Positions 53,790 to 64,000 of a DNA stretch of 64,000 nt are shown here, in pieces (position 1 is the first letter of the stretch; every line of letters starts with the position of its first letter). The notes beneath the pieces were generated by a model. It had not been told where the DNA came from and did no database searches. It saw only the letters and a list, made by a program, of their open reading frames with translations. Made by a program: the position numbers and the translations under genes. The stretch lies in the NCBI RefSeq assembly GCF_035046485.1, contig NC_085138.1:4649409-4713408 (forward strand). Direction: 5' to 3'. Source of the DNA: Aedes albopictus (lineage: Eukaryota; Arthropoda; Insecta; Diptera; Culicidae).

Positions 53790-55920
53790 TCCCTAAAGGG
53801 TTTCACTAGAGATTTTTCTAGTAATACCTCCTGGAGTTTCTCTGGAATTTCAAACGTTTCCCGAAATTCGTTTAGGTAATGCTCTAGAGATTTATATTGG
53901 AATTTCTTCAGCTGGAATTCCTTGAAGAAGACCAAGAGGAGTTCCAGGAGTAATATCATAATTAATTTCTAGAGCAATCCATTGATAAAAACTCTAGAAA
54001 ATCTCCTGGATGAGTCTTAAGAAAAATCCCTGGAAGAATCAAAGGTATTTCTGAAAATATCCAAGGAAAATTGCCTAGAAGAATCCCAGCAAGAATACCA
54101 GAAGAAACCCCTAGAGGGATTCCTGCAGGTATCACAATAAGAACTTCTGGAGGAGACCTAGGAGGCATTGCTGACACATTAGAGGCAGCAGGAATCGCTT
54201 ATGGAATCCTAGGTGGAGTTCCTGGGTGAAAGTCAAGAGGGGTTCCTGGAGGAATCCAATAATAAATATTTGGAGAAATCCCAGGAAAACAATCCTTTAA
54301 AATTTCCAGGAAGAAACACTGAAGTCAATGCTCCTATGAAGATTGCCTTGAATAATCACAGCAAGTTTTTGGAGGAATCCCCGGAGAAATTCTTAGAAGA
54401 ATCCCTAGAAGTATTCCGTGAGTTATTTCAGTAAGAATTTCAGGAGGAGTCCTAGGAGGAATTGCTGGAAGAAGCACAGCAGGAATATCTTGAGAAATCC
54501 AGCTGAAAATCCTGGAGGAAGAGCATGAGAAGCTTATGAGAGAATCCTTGGTTAAAAATTCCTGGAGGAATCACCGGAGAGCTTCGGGCCTGTCCATAAA
54601 CTACGTAGACTCTTAGGGGGGGACGGGGGGGTCTGGCCAAAGTCTACGCTCCATACAAATTTAGAAAATTTTGTATGAACAAAAGTCTACGATGGGGGAG
54701 GGGAGGGGTCTGAGATGGCCGAAAAAAGTCTACGTAGTTTATGGACAGCGCCTTCTGAAGAAATCACAGGAAAAATCTCAAGAGGTATTATTTGCAGGAT
54801 TCTGAGATGTATCATTGTAGAAATCTCAGCAGAAATCCTAGGAGTAATTGCTGGAGGAAACAATACTGGAAATGCCGGGGAGAATCCAAAGAAAAAATCC
54901 TTGGAATACCTAGAGAAGTCCCTGCAAGAACCGGTAAAGGTATTTTGAAAGAATTTATAACGAAGGCCCTGATTGAATCGCAGAAGGAATTTCTGAAGGA
55001 ATCTCAGGAAGATTTTCCGGAAGAATTTCAGCCACAATGCTAGGATAACTTCGTATAGGAATCACTAGAAGAATTTCTGGACGTATTCTAGTAAGAATTT
55101 ATGGAGGAATTGCTGGAAGAACCGCAGGAAAACTTGTTTGAGGCATCCTTGAAGGAAGGCCAAAAGGAGTTTATGCAGGAATTTCTGGACGTTGTTGGTG
55201 GTGCTTGGAGAAATCCGTGGTAGAACAATCAAAGATATTTCTGCAAGAATTCCAGAAAGACTGCAATAATTTCCAGCAAAAAAGCCAGGAGAAAGCTCTA
55301 GAAGAATCCATAGCATAATTTCTAAAGTTCCACAGTTAGAATTTCTGGAGGAAGAATAGCTGGAATAACCGCAGGAATAGCTTGAGGAATACCAGCTGGA
55401 ATATCTGGAGGAATTCTTAGAATTAGGAATACCGGGGGGATCCTAAAAGTAGTTCCCCTAAAAATGCCTGGAGGATGCCTGGAAATCTCAGGAGGATTTC
55501 CCGAAAGTATTGCAGCAAGTAAGTATGCCAGGCGAAATCCCTAGAAGTATTTCCAAAGGAGTTCTAATGGGGACTGCTTGAAGAATTCTAGCTGGAATTC
55601 ATGGAGGAAGGGCAATAGAAGATCTTGGAGAAATCTTCTGTGGAATTTCTGGAAGAAACTCTGGAGGAAGTCCTGGATAAATCCTTGAAGAAATCTCTGG
55701 AAGAATCATCGAAGGGATTTTTAGAAAAACCCAAGGGAGATTTTCCGGAAAAAATTCTGGAGCTTCCCTAGTAGAATACCTGAAGGTACCATATTGCGAA
55801 TTTTTGAAGGAGTTCTAAGAGAAATTGCTGCAAGAATCGCAGCAGGAGTTGCTTGAGGAATCCTAGCCACAATTCCCGGAGGAAGGCCAATATAAGCTCC
55901 TGGAGGAATTATTGTGTTAA
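53790..55920 (+). repeat. Degenerate 12-bp minisatellite
   Basis: GGAAGAATTTCTGGAGGAAT-type units with many substitutions and a MITE at 54587-54752. Periodicity is weak, which suggests the oldest of the long arrays. Frames inside it are not genes. Confidence 0.7.
54587..54752. mobile_element. Foldback MITE, CTGTCCATAAACTACGTAGAC family
   Basis: Inverted ends CTGTCCATAAACTACGTAGA / TCTACGTAGTTTATGGACAG with G-rich inner arms (GGGGGGGACGGGGGG and GGGGGAGGGGAGGGG). Same architecture as 14798-14962 but a different inner sequence. Confidence 0.8.
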
Positions 55921-56051
55921 GTTTTAAATTTTAGGTGTCTGTCAAGAAAAGATTCTAGGGGGTGCCAAATTTGTTCTAGGGGGTGCCAGGCACCCCTGGA
56001 ACCCCCCCTAGCTACGCCAATGCCTGCTTGTATAAAATTCAACAGGCAATG

Positions 56052-56390
56052 TTAAAGAAAGCCTTTCTTCAATGAAATCTCTTCCAGATAGGTAAAGCTT
56101 GCAGCGTTTGAAAATTGTGTTCGTAACCTCGTCATCAATTTGGATTTCTTTCCTTTACTGTCGGGCATCTTCTCCAAGGAAATGGTGGTTTTCGTTCCTC
56201 GTCGCCCGCCAGTCAAAGCAAGAATACCGAGCTTGATTGCATCTTGAGGAGGTTGTATTTTCTTTCCTTTCGATGTCATTAAATTCGCACAAAAAGATGA
56301 ACGGGCTTTTATTCTTCTTCTTCCGGCTCTAGTAAAATGGGATGAGCTGCTACGCACTTGAAATTGATTGCCGGGCTCGGAAGTGCACAT
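56052..56390 (-). CDS. Hypothetical ORF, 112 codons
   Basis: Basic, Ser/Lys-rich product (TRAGRRRIKARSSF, LGILALTGGRRGTKTT, KSKLMTRLRTQF) outside any tandem array. It lies 22 bp right of the hAT-like element. I do not recognise it. Aperiodic composition makes a real or decayed exon possible. Confidence 0.3.
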   Translation of the reverse strand: MCTSEPGNQFQVRSSSSHFTRAGRRRIKARSSFCANLMTSKGKKIQPPQDAIKLGILALTGGRRGTKTTISLEKMPDSKGKKSKLMTRLRTQFSNAASFTYLEEISLKKGFL

Positions 56391-56399
56391 TTCGGCAAA

Positions 56400-57010
56400 T
56401 GATTATTACTTGCGAAAATCTGGATGAATGGGGCATTCGTCGGGATTGGTTAGGCAGTCCAAGTAGAAGAGTGTAGCAAACAGATACACCCAGTCCTTTT
56501 TTTACGTATTTGTTGTGCAAATGCCTTTATCACATTTCTCCAGGTTTTGATGGAGGCACTTCTGAGACAAGTTGTTGAGGAAGCGAATATGATAAAAAGT
56601 TAGATAATTTTTGGTGTTTAGTGATAAATAATATTGAAAACATTAAAAAACACCTTTGTGCAAATGCAAATTTGGAGAATGAAGTTAATTGTTGAAGAAC
56701 TTGGCTGTTTTTCAAAACATCATGACAATTGAAAGGAAACACAAAAATGTGGAGCACAATATGCTGTATTTTGGAAGAAGTTCTATTTAATAAACAAAAT
56801 ATATTTATAATTTCCGAAACAGTCTATAGAAGAGCTTTTTGAAACCATCATAAAACTAAAATAAAAGGCATAAGGTCTTATGACGGTTCTCAAAACCTCT
56901 ACAAGACTACTTGGTCATCAGAATGCTACTTGGGTTGTTTCATATTAGTTGAAACGAATCAGTTTGTGTTTATAAATTAGACATCGAATTCAAGTTGTCT
57001 TAGATACCAG
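56400..57010. other. Unannotated spacer
   Basis: AT-rich sequence without recognisable features. Confidence 0.4.
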
Positions 57011-57014
57011 ATTC

Positions 57015-57080
57015 CGAAACAGTGGCGTAGCCAGGAATTTGGGGGCCCGGTGCGGAACCAAATTTGTGGACCCCCATGAA
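57015..57080 (+). repeat. Terminal repeat-like CAGTGGCGTAGCCAGG
   Basis: Resembles the terminus of the 51691-56022 element (CATTGGCGTA). No partner end was found nearby. Confidence 0.4.
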
Positions 57081-57289
57081 AATTACAGATGTACATATTT
57101 TTCAATGATTAATCTATCCTTCTAACTCTTAAACGATCACGCCGTTATATTTTGTACAAAACGTTCGAAAAATCTCGACCTGTGTATTCAGCATTAGCGT
57201 CATGCTGGCAGTCAGTGGTGGCCAACTAACTGACGGAAAGTTATAAATTATTTTCTGTATTCTGTATTAAAAACTATATTCTGTATATT

Positions 57290-57900
57290 ATGATTTTTTT
57301 CGGGGATTCCTGCAAGGATACATCCCGGATTTCCATCAATGAGCCTAAGATTTTTTTCTAAGAATAATATCGAAATTTTTAAACATTGTATTAGGAATTG
57401 CATCAAGTAATCCTTTAGGAATTCCTTCAAAAAATGCTTTTCCGTTTTCTTTTTTAAAAAAATCTTTCTTGAAAAATAATTAGCCTTCAAAAATCTTTCA
57501 ACTGGTTAATGCAAGGGTGTCATTCAGTATTTCTCTGAACAGGAATTCTTACAGGAATTCTTACAGTGTTGTGTCCGAGGATGTACTTCAGAGTACTTCA
57601 AAAGATTCTTGCAAAGGCTTCTTCGAGTATTTCTCGGAACATTTGTCCAGGAAGTCCACCAGGGATTCTATCAATACTATCTCTGAGGATTTATTTATTT
57701 ATATTTTATTAATTTAAGATCGAAGAATTCTTAGGAAATTCTAGAATAAATCACTACAAAACATTCTCCAATGTTGTTTTTCGGCATCAGATATTTTCCA
57801 AGAAATTACATCGGAATTTCGCCAGAGGAAGAGAAGTCCTTCTAGATTTTCTTCAAACATTCCTCCATGAAGATCCTCTCAATATCCTTCAAATGATTTT
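57290..57900 (-). repeat. Degenerate minisatellite
   Basis: Irregular GGAATTCCTTCAAAAAATG-type phrases, clearly related to the other arrays but decayed. Confidence 0.5.
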
Positions 57901-58081
57901 TCCACGGGAGTCAAGCATTTCTCCATAGACTTTTTATCCAAGAGTTTATCTTGGCATTTCCTCAAGCATTTATTACATATCTTCGCGTTCCTTTTTTTTT
58001 TTATTCCTGGTTGGGTATTTAAGTCACTGCGACCGGTTGACAGATCCATTGTGACATATGCCCCATTTTCATTTAGCTTTG

Positions 58082-58179
58082 TCAAGTTGACGTATTACCA
58101 TTGGTATTAGTAATCGTCAGTCCTTGACTGGAAGCGTTTTCCCAACACGGTGCAACACTTCGAATGAATTGTACCACCG
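58082..58179 (-). pseudogene. LINE ORF2 extreme C-terminus
   Basis: Final codons of the split ORF2 (QFIRSVAPCWENASSQG, then TITNTNGNTST and stop). About 90 bp of 3' untranslated sequence and an A-run follow. Confidence 0.65.
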
Positions 58180-60199
58180 CACAGTGGGAAAAATCGACCC
58201 AAGAAACGGATCTTTTAACGCCGCTGGTTTCGGTACGTGAAGTTGACCATTTCTGATGTAAAAAAGTACGAGAAATCGATTGGTGCTAAATTCATTCACC
58301 GCACGGCACGGGAAGTGGTCCATTTTGCCCCATTTTGCCCTCTTTTTCATACAAAAAGAGAATTAAAATGTACTTTCATACAACTAACACTACTGTAGAT
58401 CATTGAAAATAGCTGCATGTGTAATTAGAGATTAATAGAAATCATAAACATATATGAATGATCCTTTTAAATGCTTATATTGCCCCATATGCCCCAACAA
58501 CTGCTGGAAATTGTGAATTTTACATGATTATGTATGGATTTTTAATGTTACTGATTTGATTTTCTTTTTTTGCATAAACAAGAAGCGCTAGATCTGTTAT
58601 CACCAGAATCATCTTCAGTAGTTGTCCAATTTGCCCCATTTCGCCCTATTATCATAGAAAAATGAGATTTAAAATGCATTTATAAGAAACAGATACTGTA
58701 ATGGAACGTTGAAATTATTTTTAGTTGCAATATGAAGCTAACAGCTATCATGCGCATAAATGAAGAATATTTTCCCTATTTTGCCCTACATGCCCCTAAA
58801 ACTGCTGGATGATAACATTATTTCTATTATTTTGTAATGTCACTGGTTGCAATCCATGAAATCCTAGATAATTTATATATATACAAATACGGTTTATCGA
58901 TAAGGTTTAGAATCATTCACGGGAGGGTACAAATAGCTATCCATTTTACCCCAATTTGCCCTGATTTGTTGTCGCCTCATGAATGAATTGATTTCCCCCA
59001 TTTGCTTATGTCCAAACTGATGGACTTTTGTTACTGAAACCAATGTAATCGAAAGGACAGTTAAAACATATGACTTTGGTGGGGAATACAGGGCATAATA
59101 AGCATTATTCCTAATCTTAATTTATGGCCCATATGCCTAAATATGCACACAACTGATTAAATGGGGCATCTTAAATATATATAATTTGCTTTGAGACGCC
59201 CCATTTAATCAGTTTAGCGCATAGTTGACATATTTTATAAAATGCTTATTATGCCCTTAGTTCCCCATCAAAAGCTGAAATTATAGAAAAATTCATATAT
59301 ATGTCTTTTTGATAAGATTGGTATCAGTACCAATGCTAATAAGGGGAATTAATTTATTCATTACTTGACAAAAAATCTGGGCAAATTGATTTATTCACTA
59401 CATGACAAAATCAGGACAAATTGGGGTGAAATGGACAGCTATATATACCATTACGAGAATGATTGCAGTATTAATCGATAAACCGCATTTGTATATATTA
59501 AAAATGATCAAGGGCTTCATGTTTTGCATCCAGCGGCATTACATAATCATACAAAATATGTTATTATCCAGCAGTTTTAGGGGCATGTAGGGTAAAATAG
59601 GGAAAATATCTTTCATATATACGCATGATAACTGTTAGCTTCCAATTGCACCTAAAACTAATTTCAACGTTCCATAGCAGTATTTGCTTTTCATAAAAAA
59701 CATTATGAATCTCATTTTTTCATGAAAATAGGGCAAAATGGGGCAAATTGGACAACTCCCGAAGATTATTCTGGTGATAAACGATCTACCGCTTTTTGTT
59801 TGTGCCAAACAAATCAACTTTAAGTCAGTAAAATTAAAAATCCATTCATAATTAGGAAAAATTGTGAATATCTGAAAGTTGTTGGGGCATATAGGGCAAA
59901 ATAAGCATTTAAAAGGATCTTTCATGTATTCTTATGATTCCTATAATCTTCTAATAACACCTGCAGCTATTTTTAATGATCTACAGTCGTGTTAGTTGTT
60001 TGAAAGTACATTTTAATTCTCTTTTTGTATGAAAAAAAAGGCAAAATGGGGCAAAATGGACCACTTCCCGTGCCGTGCGGTGAATGAAATTAGCACCAAT
60101 CGATTTCTCGTATTTTTTTACGTCAGAAATGGTCAACTTCACGTACCGAAACCAGCGGCGTTAAAAGATCCGTTTTTTGGGTCGATTTTTCCCACTGTG
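58180..60199. mobile_element. Foldback element, about 1-kb arms
   Basis: Ends CACAGTGGGAAAAATCGACC and its inverse, with CACCG directly outside on both sides (58175-58179 and 60200-60204). Pairing runs almost to the centre (about 59190), leaving a loop of a few tens of bases. Arms are more diverged near the middle. TTGCCCCATTTTGCCC phrases recur in both arms. Mirror frames at 58117-58350 and 60029-60232 are symmetry products. Confidence 0.85.
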
Positions 60200-60497
60200 C
60201 ACCGTATTAGGGTTTGTTCTCCAGACATCTAAGGGTTCTATCAGCCCTTTGTCGAAGAACCTAATTCTTTTCGTCACAATTGCCGGACAACGGCATAACA
60301 AATGTTCCGAGTCTTCGGTATCTATGCCGCAAAAGCGACATAATTCATCTTGAAGTTTTCTAATCAGCTTCAGATTATACCGGCTCGGACAATGACCTGT
60401 TAGCAGGCCAGTTAGAAAAATTAGATCTTTTTTAGAAAGCTCTAGGATTTTGCGAGTTTTATAAACGTCCGGTTTTATGAAACGTTTTGACTGATTG
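60200..60497 (-). pseudogene. LINE ORF2 C-terminal tail with CCHC motif
   Basis: Reverse strand: DVYKTRKILELSKKDLIFL, GLLTGHCPSRYNLKL, then the zinc-finger-like CRFCGIDTEDSEHLLCRC, then PLDVWRTNPNT. This is the tail of R1/LOA-type ORF2 proteins. The open frame continues on the other side of the foldback at 58179, reading VQFIRSVAPCWENAS and ending in a stop at 58082-58084. The frame matches if one 5-bp target copy is discounted. Confidence 0.75.
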
Positions 60498-60509
60498 GCG
60501 TTCCTTTGA

Positions 60510-62860
60510 AGATTGCTTAAGAATTTCTTCCAAGGATTCCTTCAAGAATTACGGCAACGCTTTTTTTGAAAAACAAAATCTGCAAGTTTCATTAAAAAAT
60601 TCATCCTAGAAATCCTTCAAGAAATTTCCAAAGATTCCATTGGATAATAATATAAAAAAATATCATTCAAAGATGCCTACAGAAGTTCCTCTAAGAAATT
60701 TGTTAGAGGAACTTCTGTAGGAATTTCTTCCAAAAACCCTTCTGGATATCTTCTCACGAATTCTTTATTATTAATCTACTCTAGGAGTTTCCCCGAGGAT
60801 CCCTTCAGGAACTTTTGCTAGCATCCCTCTAGGAACTCTTCTAAACATTTCTATTGCGACTTTTGATAAGACTCCTTAAAAATTCTTTCGAAAAACCATT
60901 TGAAAATTCATTCTAAGTTTCGATCAAGCCATTTCAGTCAAAAATGTCTCCAGACTTTATAATGATTCCGTCAGAAATTCCTCCGAAAATTCGTTTAAAA
61001 ATATCTTTGAGGATTCCTGGTAGGGTCAACGTGCCTTAGTAATCTTACAATCCCAAATTCATTCTATTCGATAACAAAGTGATTGTGGCACCGATTGATG
61101 ACGTTATATTTGTTATCATTCGTGCCACTTTTAACAAACAAGCGCTCCATTCCTTTATTTTCAGTAAGATGAAAATAGGAGCGTATATGCTTGAAGGAAC
61201 AGATACCTGATTTGACAAGATAAAATCTGAAAAAAACATAGGAAGTTTCTCAAAGGACTCCTCCTAAGACTGTTTTGCCACTTTCTTCAAGAATTCTTTA
61301 AGAATGTCTAGAAGCATATTTTAAGTGATTATTGAAAGCTTAAGCTCCAATCTTATAATCCAATTCTTCAGGAATCGCTTCAAGATTTCCTGCTCAGGAA
61401 CATTCACATTCCTCAAGGGATTTTTTCCCAAGGATTTTTTAAATATTTCTTGAAAAATTTTTTTTGGAATTTCTTCAAAGGTCTTGTTAGGAACCTCTGC
61501 GAAGGTTGCATGAATTAGATTAAGCATCTCTTGCTTAATTTATTCAATAATTTCTCCAAGAGCTCTTTAGAGGATTACTTATGGGCTTTTTCCAGGGATC
61601 GCTTCAGGAATGCTACTATGGTTTAATTCACAATTCTAGAGAAGATTTTTTTCAAGCATTCTCAAAGAAATTACCCAAAGAACTTAAACTGGTATGCCTT
61701 CAAAAATTTTTGTGATTTTTTAAGCATATTGTTTGTGAACTTACTTAGATTTTTGGTATCTCATAGAATATCAAAAGTAACAATAGACGGGATTCCGTAA
61801 GGAATTATCAAATGTAATTTTAAGAGGAATTACCAAAGGAATTTTCTGAAAAACTACCGGAGAAATTTTCTAAAATTGCCGTCTCAATTTTCAAATGAAT
61901 TGACTAAAGAAATTTTAAAAGTAAACGAATTCCTGCACGGATTTCCAAAGTGATTACTGAAAGAAGTTTCCGAATGAAAATTCCAATAAAAAAAATGCAA
62001 GAATTCTTTCAAGAAATTCGTCCAAGAAATTTTACTGGAATTCTTTCGATAAATTCTTTAGATATTCTTCCATGGTTTCCATCTATACTTAGCGATAACA
62101 CCAAACAAATTCCTCCAAGATTTGCTTCGAAAGTTGCTACATCAACTGGTCGGGAATTCTTCCGAACTCCTCCAAGTGTTTCTGAAGCAATTTCCTTAGT
62201 AACATGTCCAATTAGTAACATGTTCCAAAGAATTAGATAGAGAGTTTATTAAAGATTTCAACAAGCGATTCCTTTTGGGCTACCCCACATGATCCCTTGA
62301 GCAAATTTCCCAGAATCATGAATTCATGAATCCTTTAAGAAATTCCAGTGAAGACTTAATCTTTTTCTCCAAGGATTTTTTCAACCTATGTTACAATGAT
62401 TTTTTCAGTGATTTCTCAAAGTTTTCCTTCAGATAATCCTACAATGGTGAACGCATTCATCCCCAAAGGATTGCTGCACAAATATCCTCAGGGGGTGCTA
62501 AGAAATTCTTCCAAGGCTGGAAGCATTAATTTCTCCACAGAAATCTAAAAGAATTCTTTTGAAAATTGTTTTTTGATTTGCATCAACGAATTTGAGAGGA
62601 ATTCTTTGGGGTTTATGCAATTGATTTCTTTGAAAAATAATCTTGGCATTTCCTAATTATTTCTTCCAAAAATCCCTTTGCTATCAAAATTTCTTCAAGA
62701 AGCCTTTATTTAACGTAATTCCTCATAGTACTTCAAATACTTCTATGTACTACTATTTCATAGTGCTGTAGTAATCCGTCAAGAATGTGATCAAAGATAT
62801 CTCCAAAATCAACCCAATGATTCTTTCCGAATACATCTTAGAGAAGATTCTACGAGGATT
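60510..62860 (-). repeat. Degenerate minisatellite region
   Basis: TTCCTNNAAGAATTCTTC-like phrases run with interruptions. An aperiodic island lies at 61022-61245. A local palindrome (AGAGGAACTTCTGTAG and inverse) lies at about 60672-60722. No genes. Confidence 0.55.
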
Positions 62861-62865
62861 CCTTT

Positions 62866-63040
62866 TTTTTATCTGTATTAACGAGATTTTTAGCCCTAGG
62901 CTAGTTCATCTCGGGACCCACGCTTTACTTCCCTTCCGAAGGAAGAACTCACCATTTTGTGAGTTTGTCGGGAGTGGGATTCGATCCCAGGTCCTCGGCG
63001 TTATAGTCAAGTGTTCTAACCATCACACCAGGTCCGCTCC
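62866..63040 (-). mobile_element. tRNA-derived SINE, same type as 52548
   Basis: Reverse strand: GTGGAGCGGACCTGGTGTGA, B box GGGATCGAATCCCACTCC, GATGAACTAGCCTAGGGCT, AAAATCTCGTTAATACAG and an A tail. ACGAGGATTCCTTT flanks it (62852-62865 and 63041-63054). Confidence 0.85.
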
Positions 63041-63173
63041 ACGAGGATTCCTTTAAAAATTCCTGCAAGCATTTCTACAAGAATTATTTCGGGAATTCCT
63101 ACGAAATTCCTCCAGAAAAGCTCACAAGGATTCATTCAGGAGCCATACCTGATCAAGCATGATGTCAGAAATA

Positions 63174-63298
63174 CAGTGACCCCACACCGATGAATCATTT
63201 TAAATTTTGTACACTATTTATGAATCACCATGTTGATCAAATGGAGTGATCCATAAACTGTGGTCATTTTTGCCGATTCATAAATTGTGGGGTCACTG
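63174..63298 (+). mobile_element. MITE, CAGTGACCCCAC family, intact
   Basis: 125 bp with inverted ends CAGTGACCCCAC / GTGGGGTCACTG and TA on both sides (63172-63173 and 63299-63300). The copy at 1-136 is a diverged relative. Confidence 0.85.
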
Positions 63299-63402
63299 TA
63301 CATCAAATATATTTTCTATGCGGAACTCCTGCAAGATTCCTTCTTGGAGAAGTCTCTAAAAGAATCCTTGAAGAAAATCCTTTAGGTTCCTCTGAAGGAT
63401 TT

Positions 63403-63545
63403 GTTAAAGGGGATGGTAACATAAGGCTGAATTTCGAAAGGCTGATTGCACAAAAGGCTGAATACGAAAGGCTAAAATTAAGAAATTGTAACATAAAGCT
63501 GAAATTACAAAATACCGAACATTGAAAAGGCTGAAAATAAAAAAA
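63403..63545 (-). repeat. AAAGGCTGAA phrase repeats
   Basis: Six to seven degenerate copies of AAAGGCTGAAWW. With the SINE at 63555 and the motif at 63828-63866 they repeat, in inverse order, the layout of the phrase element at 23217. Confidence 0.5.
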
Positions 63546-63554
63546 ATCATATGT

Positions 63555-63785
63555 AAATTACAGCATTTATTTCTTTTTTTTTTATTTACGCCTCAACTGA
63601 GATAAAGCCTGCTTCTCAGATTGGTCTATCGTGTAACAGGCACGAAGATACTCAATGTCAAAGGGAGTCAGGAAAATTTGGGCCCAAAACAATGAAAAGT
63701 TCTGGCCCAAACGCGAATCGAACGCGTAACCCTTAGTCACAGCAAAGATATCCGATTAACAGTTAGTTACAGTTACCTTTGAAAC
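63555..63785 (-). mobile_element. tRNA-derived SINE
   Basis: The reverse strand has a tRNA-like head (AGTTACTGTTAATCGGATATC type, then B box GCGTTCGATTCGCG), a body with GTATCTTCGTGCCTGT and GAGAAGCAGGCTTTATCTCAG, and an A-rich tail (T-run at 63571-63582). Confidence 0.65.
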
Positions 63786-63873
63786 TGAGCTCAGTGAGCC
63801 TCTTCATGATGATGCATACCAAGGAACACAAAAAGGTGCTGATAATATTTATACAGTTAATTTTTCCTTCTTT

Positions 63874-63910
63874 GGGGCTGTCCATAAACCACGTGGTCAT
63901 TTTTTGGGAG
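63874..63910 (+). mobile_element. End of the GTCCATAAA foldback family
   Basis: GGGGCTGTCCATAAACCACG then TGGTCATTTTTTGGG, the exact inverse of 13240-13275. A partner end is not seen before the window stops. Confidence 0.6.
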
Positions 63911-64000
63911 ATTCCGAACTGAAGGAATGCTTGAAGGAATTCGCAAAAAAAGTAATCCCTGAAGGAATATTTGAAGGATTCCTTGATAAATTTTTGAAGA
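63911..64000 (+). repeat. Minisatellite, runs off the window
   Basis: CTGAAGGAATNNTTGAAGGA-type units. Confidence 0.6.

Larger units (their letters stand above)
51691..56022. mobile_element. 4.3-kb hAT-like composite with 8-bp TSD
   Basis: Ends CATTGGCGTATCTAGG and CCTAGCTACGCCAATG are inverted, followed inward by AGGGGGTGCC on both sides. CCTGCTTG is duplicated (51683-51690 and 56023-56030). It contains minisatellite, a SINE, a Penelope-like inverted pair and a MITE, but no transposase was recognised. A related end (CAGTGGCGTAGCCAGG) lies at 57015. Confidence 0.75.
57992..60497 (-). mobile_element. 5'-truncated R1/LOA-like LINE 3' end, split by a foldback
   Basis: GCGTTCCTTT flanks it (57985-57994 and 60498-60507), and the 3' end carries an A-run (T-run on plus at 57991-58001). 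LINE sequence is 60200-60497 and 57992-58179. The middle is a foldback insertion. Only the C-terminal tail of ORF2 and the 3' untranslated region were copied. Confidence 0.75.

Noticed and set aside
58117..60232. Paired frames near both ends of the 58-60 kb region
   Set aside because: They are symmetry products of the foldback arms, and the sequence is terminal-repeat DNA.

Overview
The window looks like repeat-dense intergenic DNA of an Aedes mosquito (Ae. aegypti or Ae. albopictus type). This rests on tRNA-derived SINEs resembling Feilai, many MITEs with TA target-site duplications (TSDs), jockey-like, RTE-like and R1/LOA-like LINE fragments, Penelope-like termini, and a Ty3/gypsy errantivirus primed by tRNA-Ser. 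I found no intact host gene. Most long open frames are by-products of a 12/24-bp minisatellite whose unit is a multiple of three.

Positions 1-18020 are best read as one nested stack. A MITE (family A, TIR CACTGAAAATA) is split into halves at 1001-1232 and 17550-18020 by a 5'-truncated jockey-like LINE with a 13-bp TSD and a 3' poly(A)-like tail. The LINE holds a foldback (1618-1784) next to a 6.4-kb TIR element (1785-8185), another MITE A (8214-8671) and a Helitron-bounded segment (9422-17510). The Helitron carries a dead Ty3/gypsy RT, minisatellite, two copies of one MITE, and a 2.9-kb TIR element (13844-16755) holding two decayed host-gene pieces in opposite orientation: a KH domain (FUBP/PSI-like) and an INO80E-like fragment.

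Positions 18021-32400 alternate minisatellite arrays (19.1-20.5, 27.0-27.7, 28.5-30.0 kb) with SINEs, a 131-bp tandem repeat (22.25-23.0 kb), a foldback element built from 16-bp phrases (23.2-23.8 kb), hAT-type and TA-type MITEs, and a Penelope-like fragment with a 12-bp TSD. Positions 32385-35405 form a giant foldback with 1379-bp arms and a 193-bp loop. Next come a tandem repeat of about 150 bp and a repeat end with a CA microsatellite.

Positions 38758-48475 are a full-length errantivirus-like provirus: identical-length LTRs (347 bp, 4 differences), TSD TATG, tRNA-Ser PBS, gag, pol (one frameshift) and env. A 676-bp TIR element interrupts pol. A 1432-bp hAT-like element, itself carrying a Penelope-like fragment, lies between env and the 3' LTR.

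Positions 48480-64000 hold an RTE-like LINE fragment, a TA-type MITE, a 4.3-kb hAT-like composite with an 8-bp TSD (51691-56022), an R1/LOA-like LINE 3' end split by a 2020-bp foldback (58180-60199), degenerate minisatellite, SINEs and MITEs. The genes here do not form a pathway. The content is an insertion history plus gene fragments carried by transposons.
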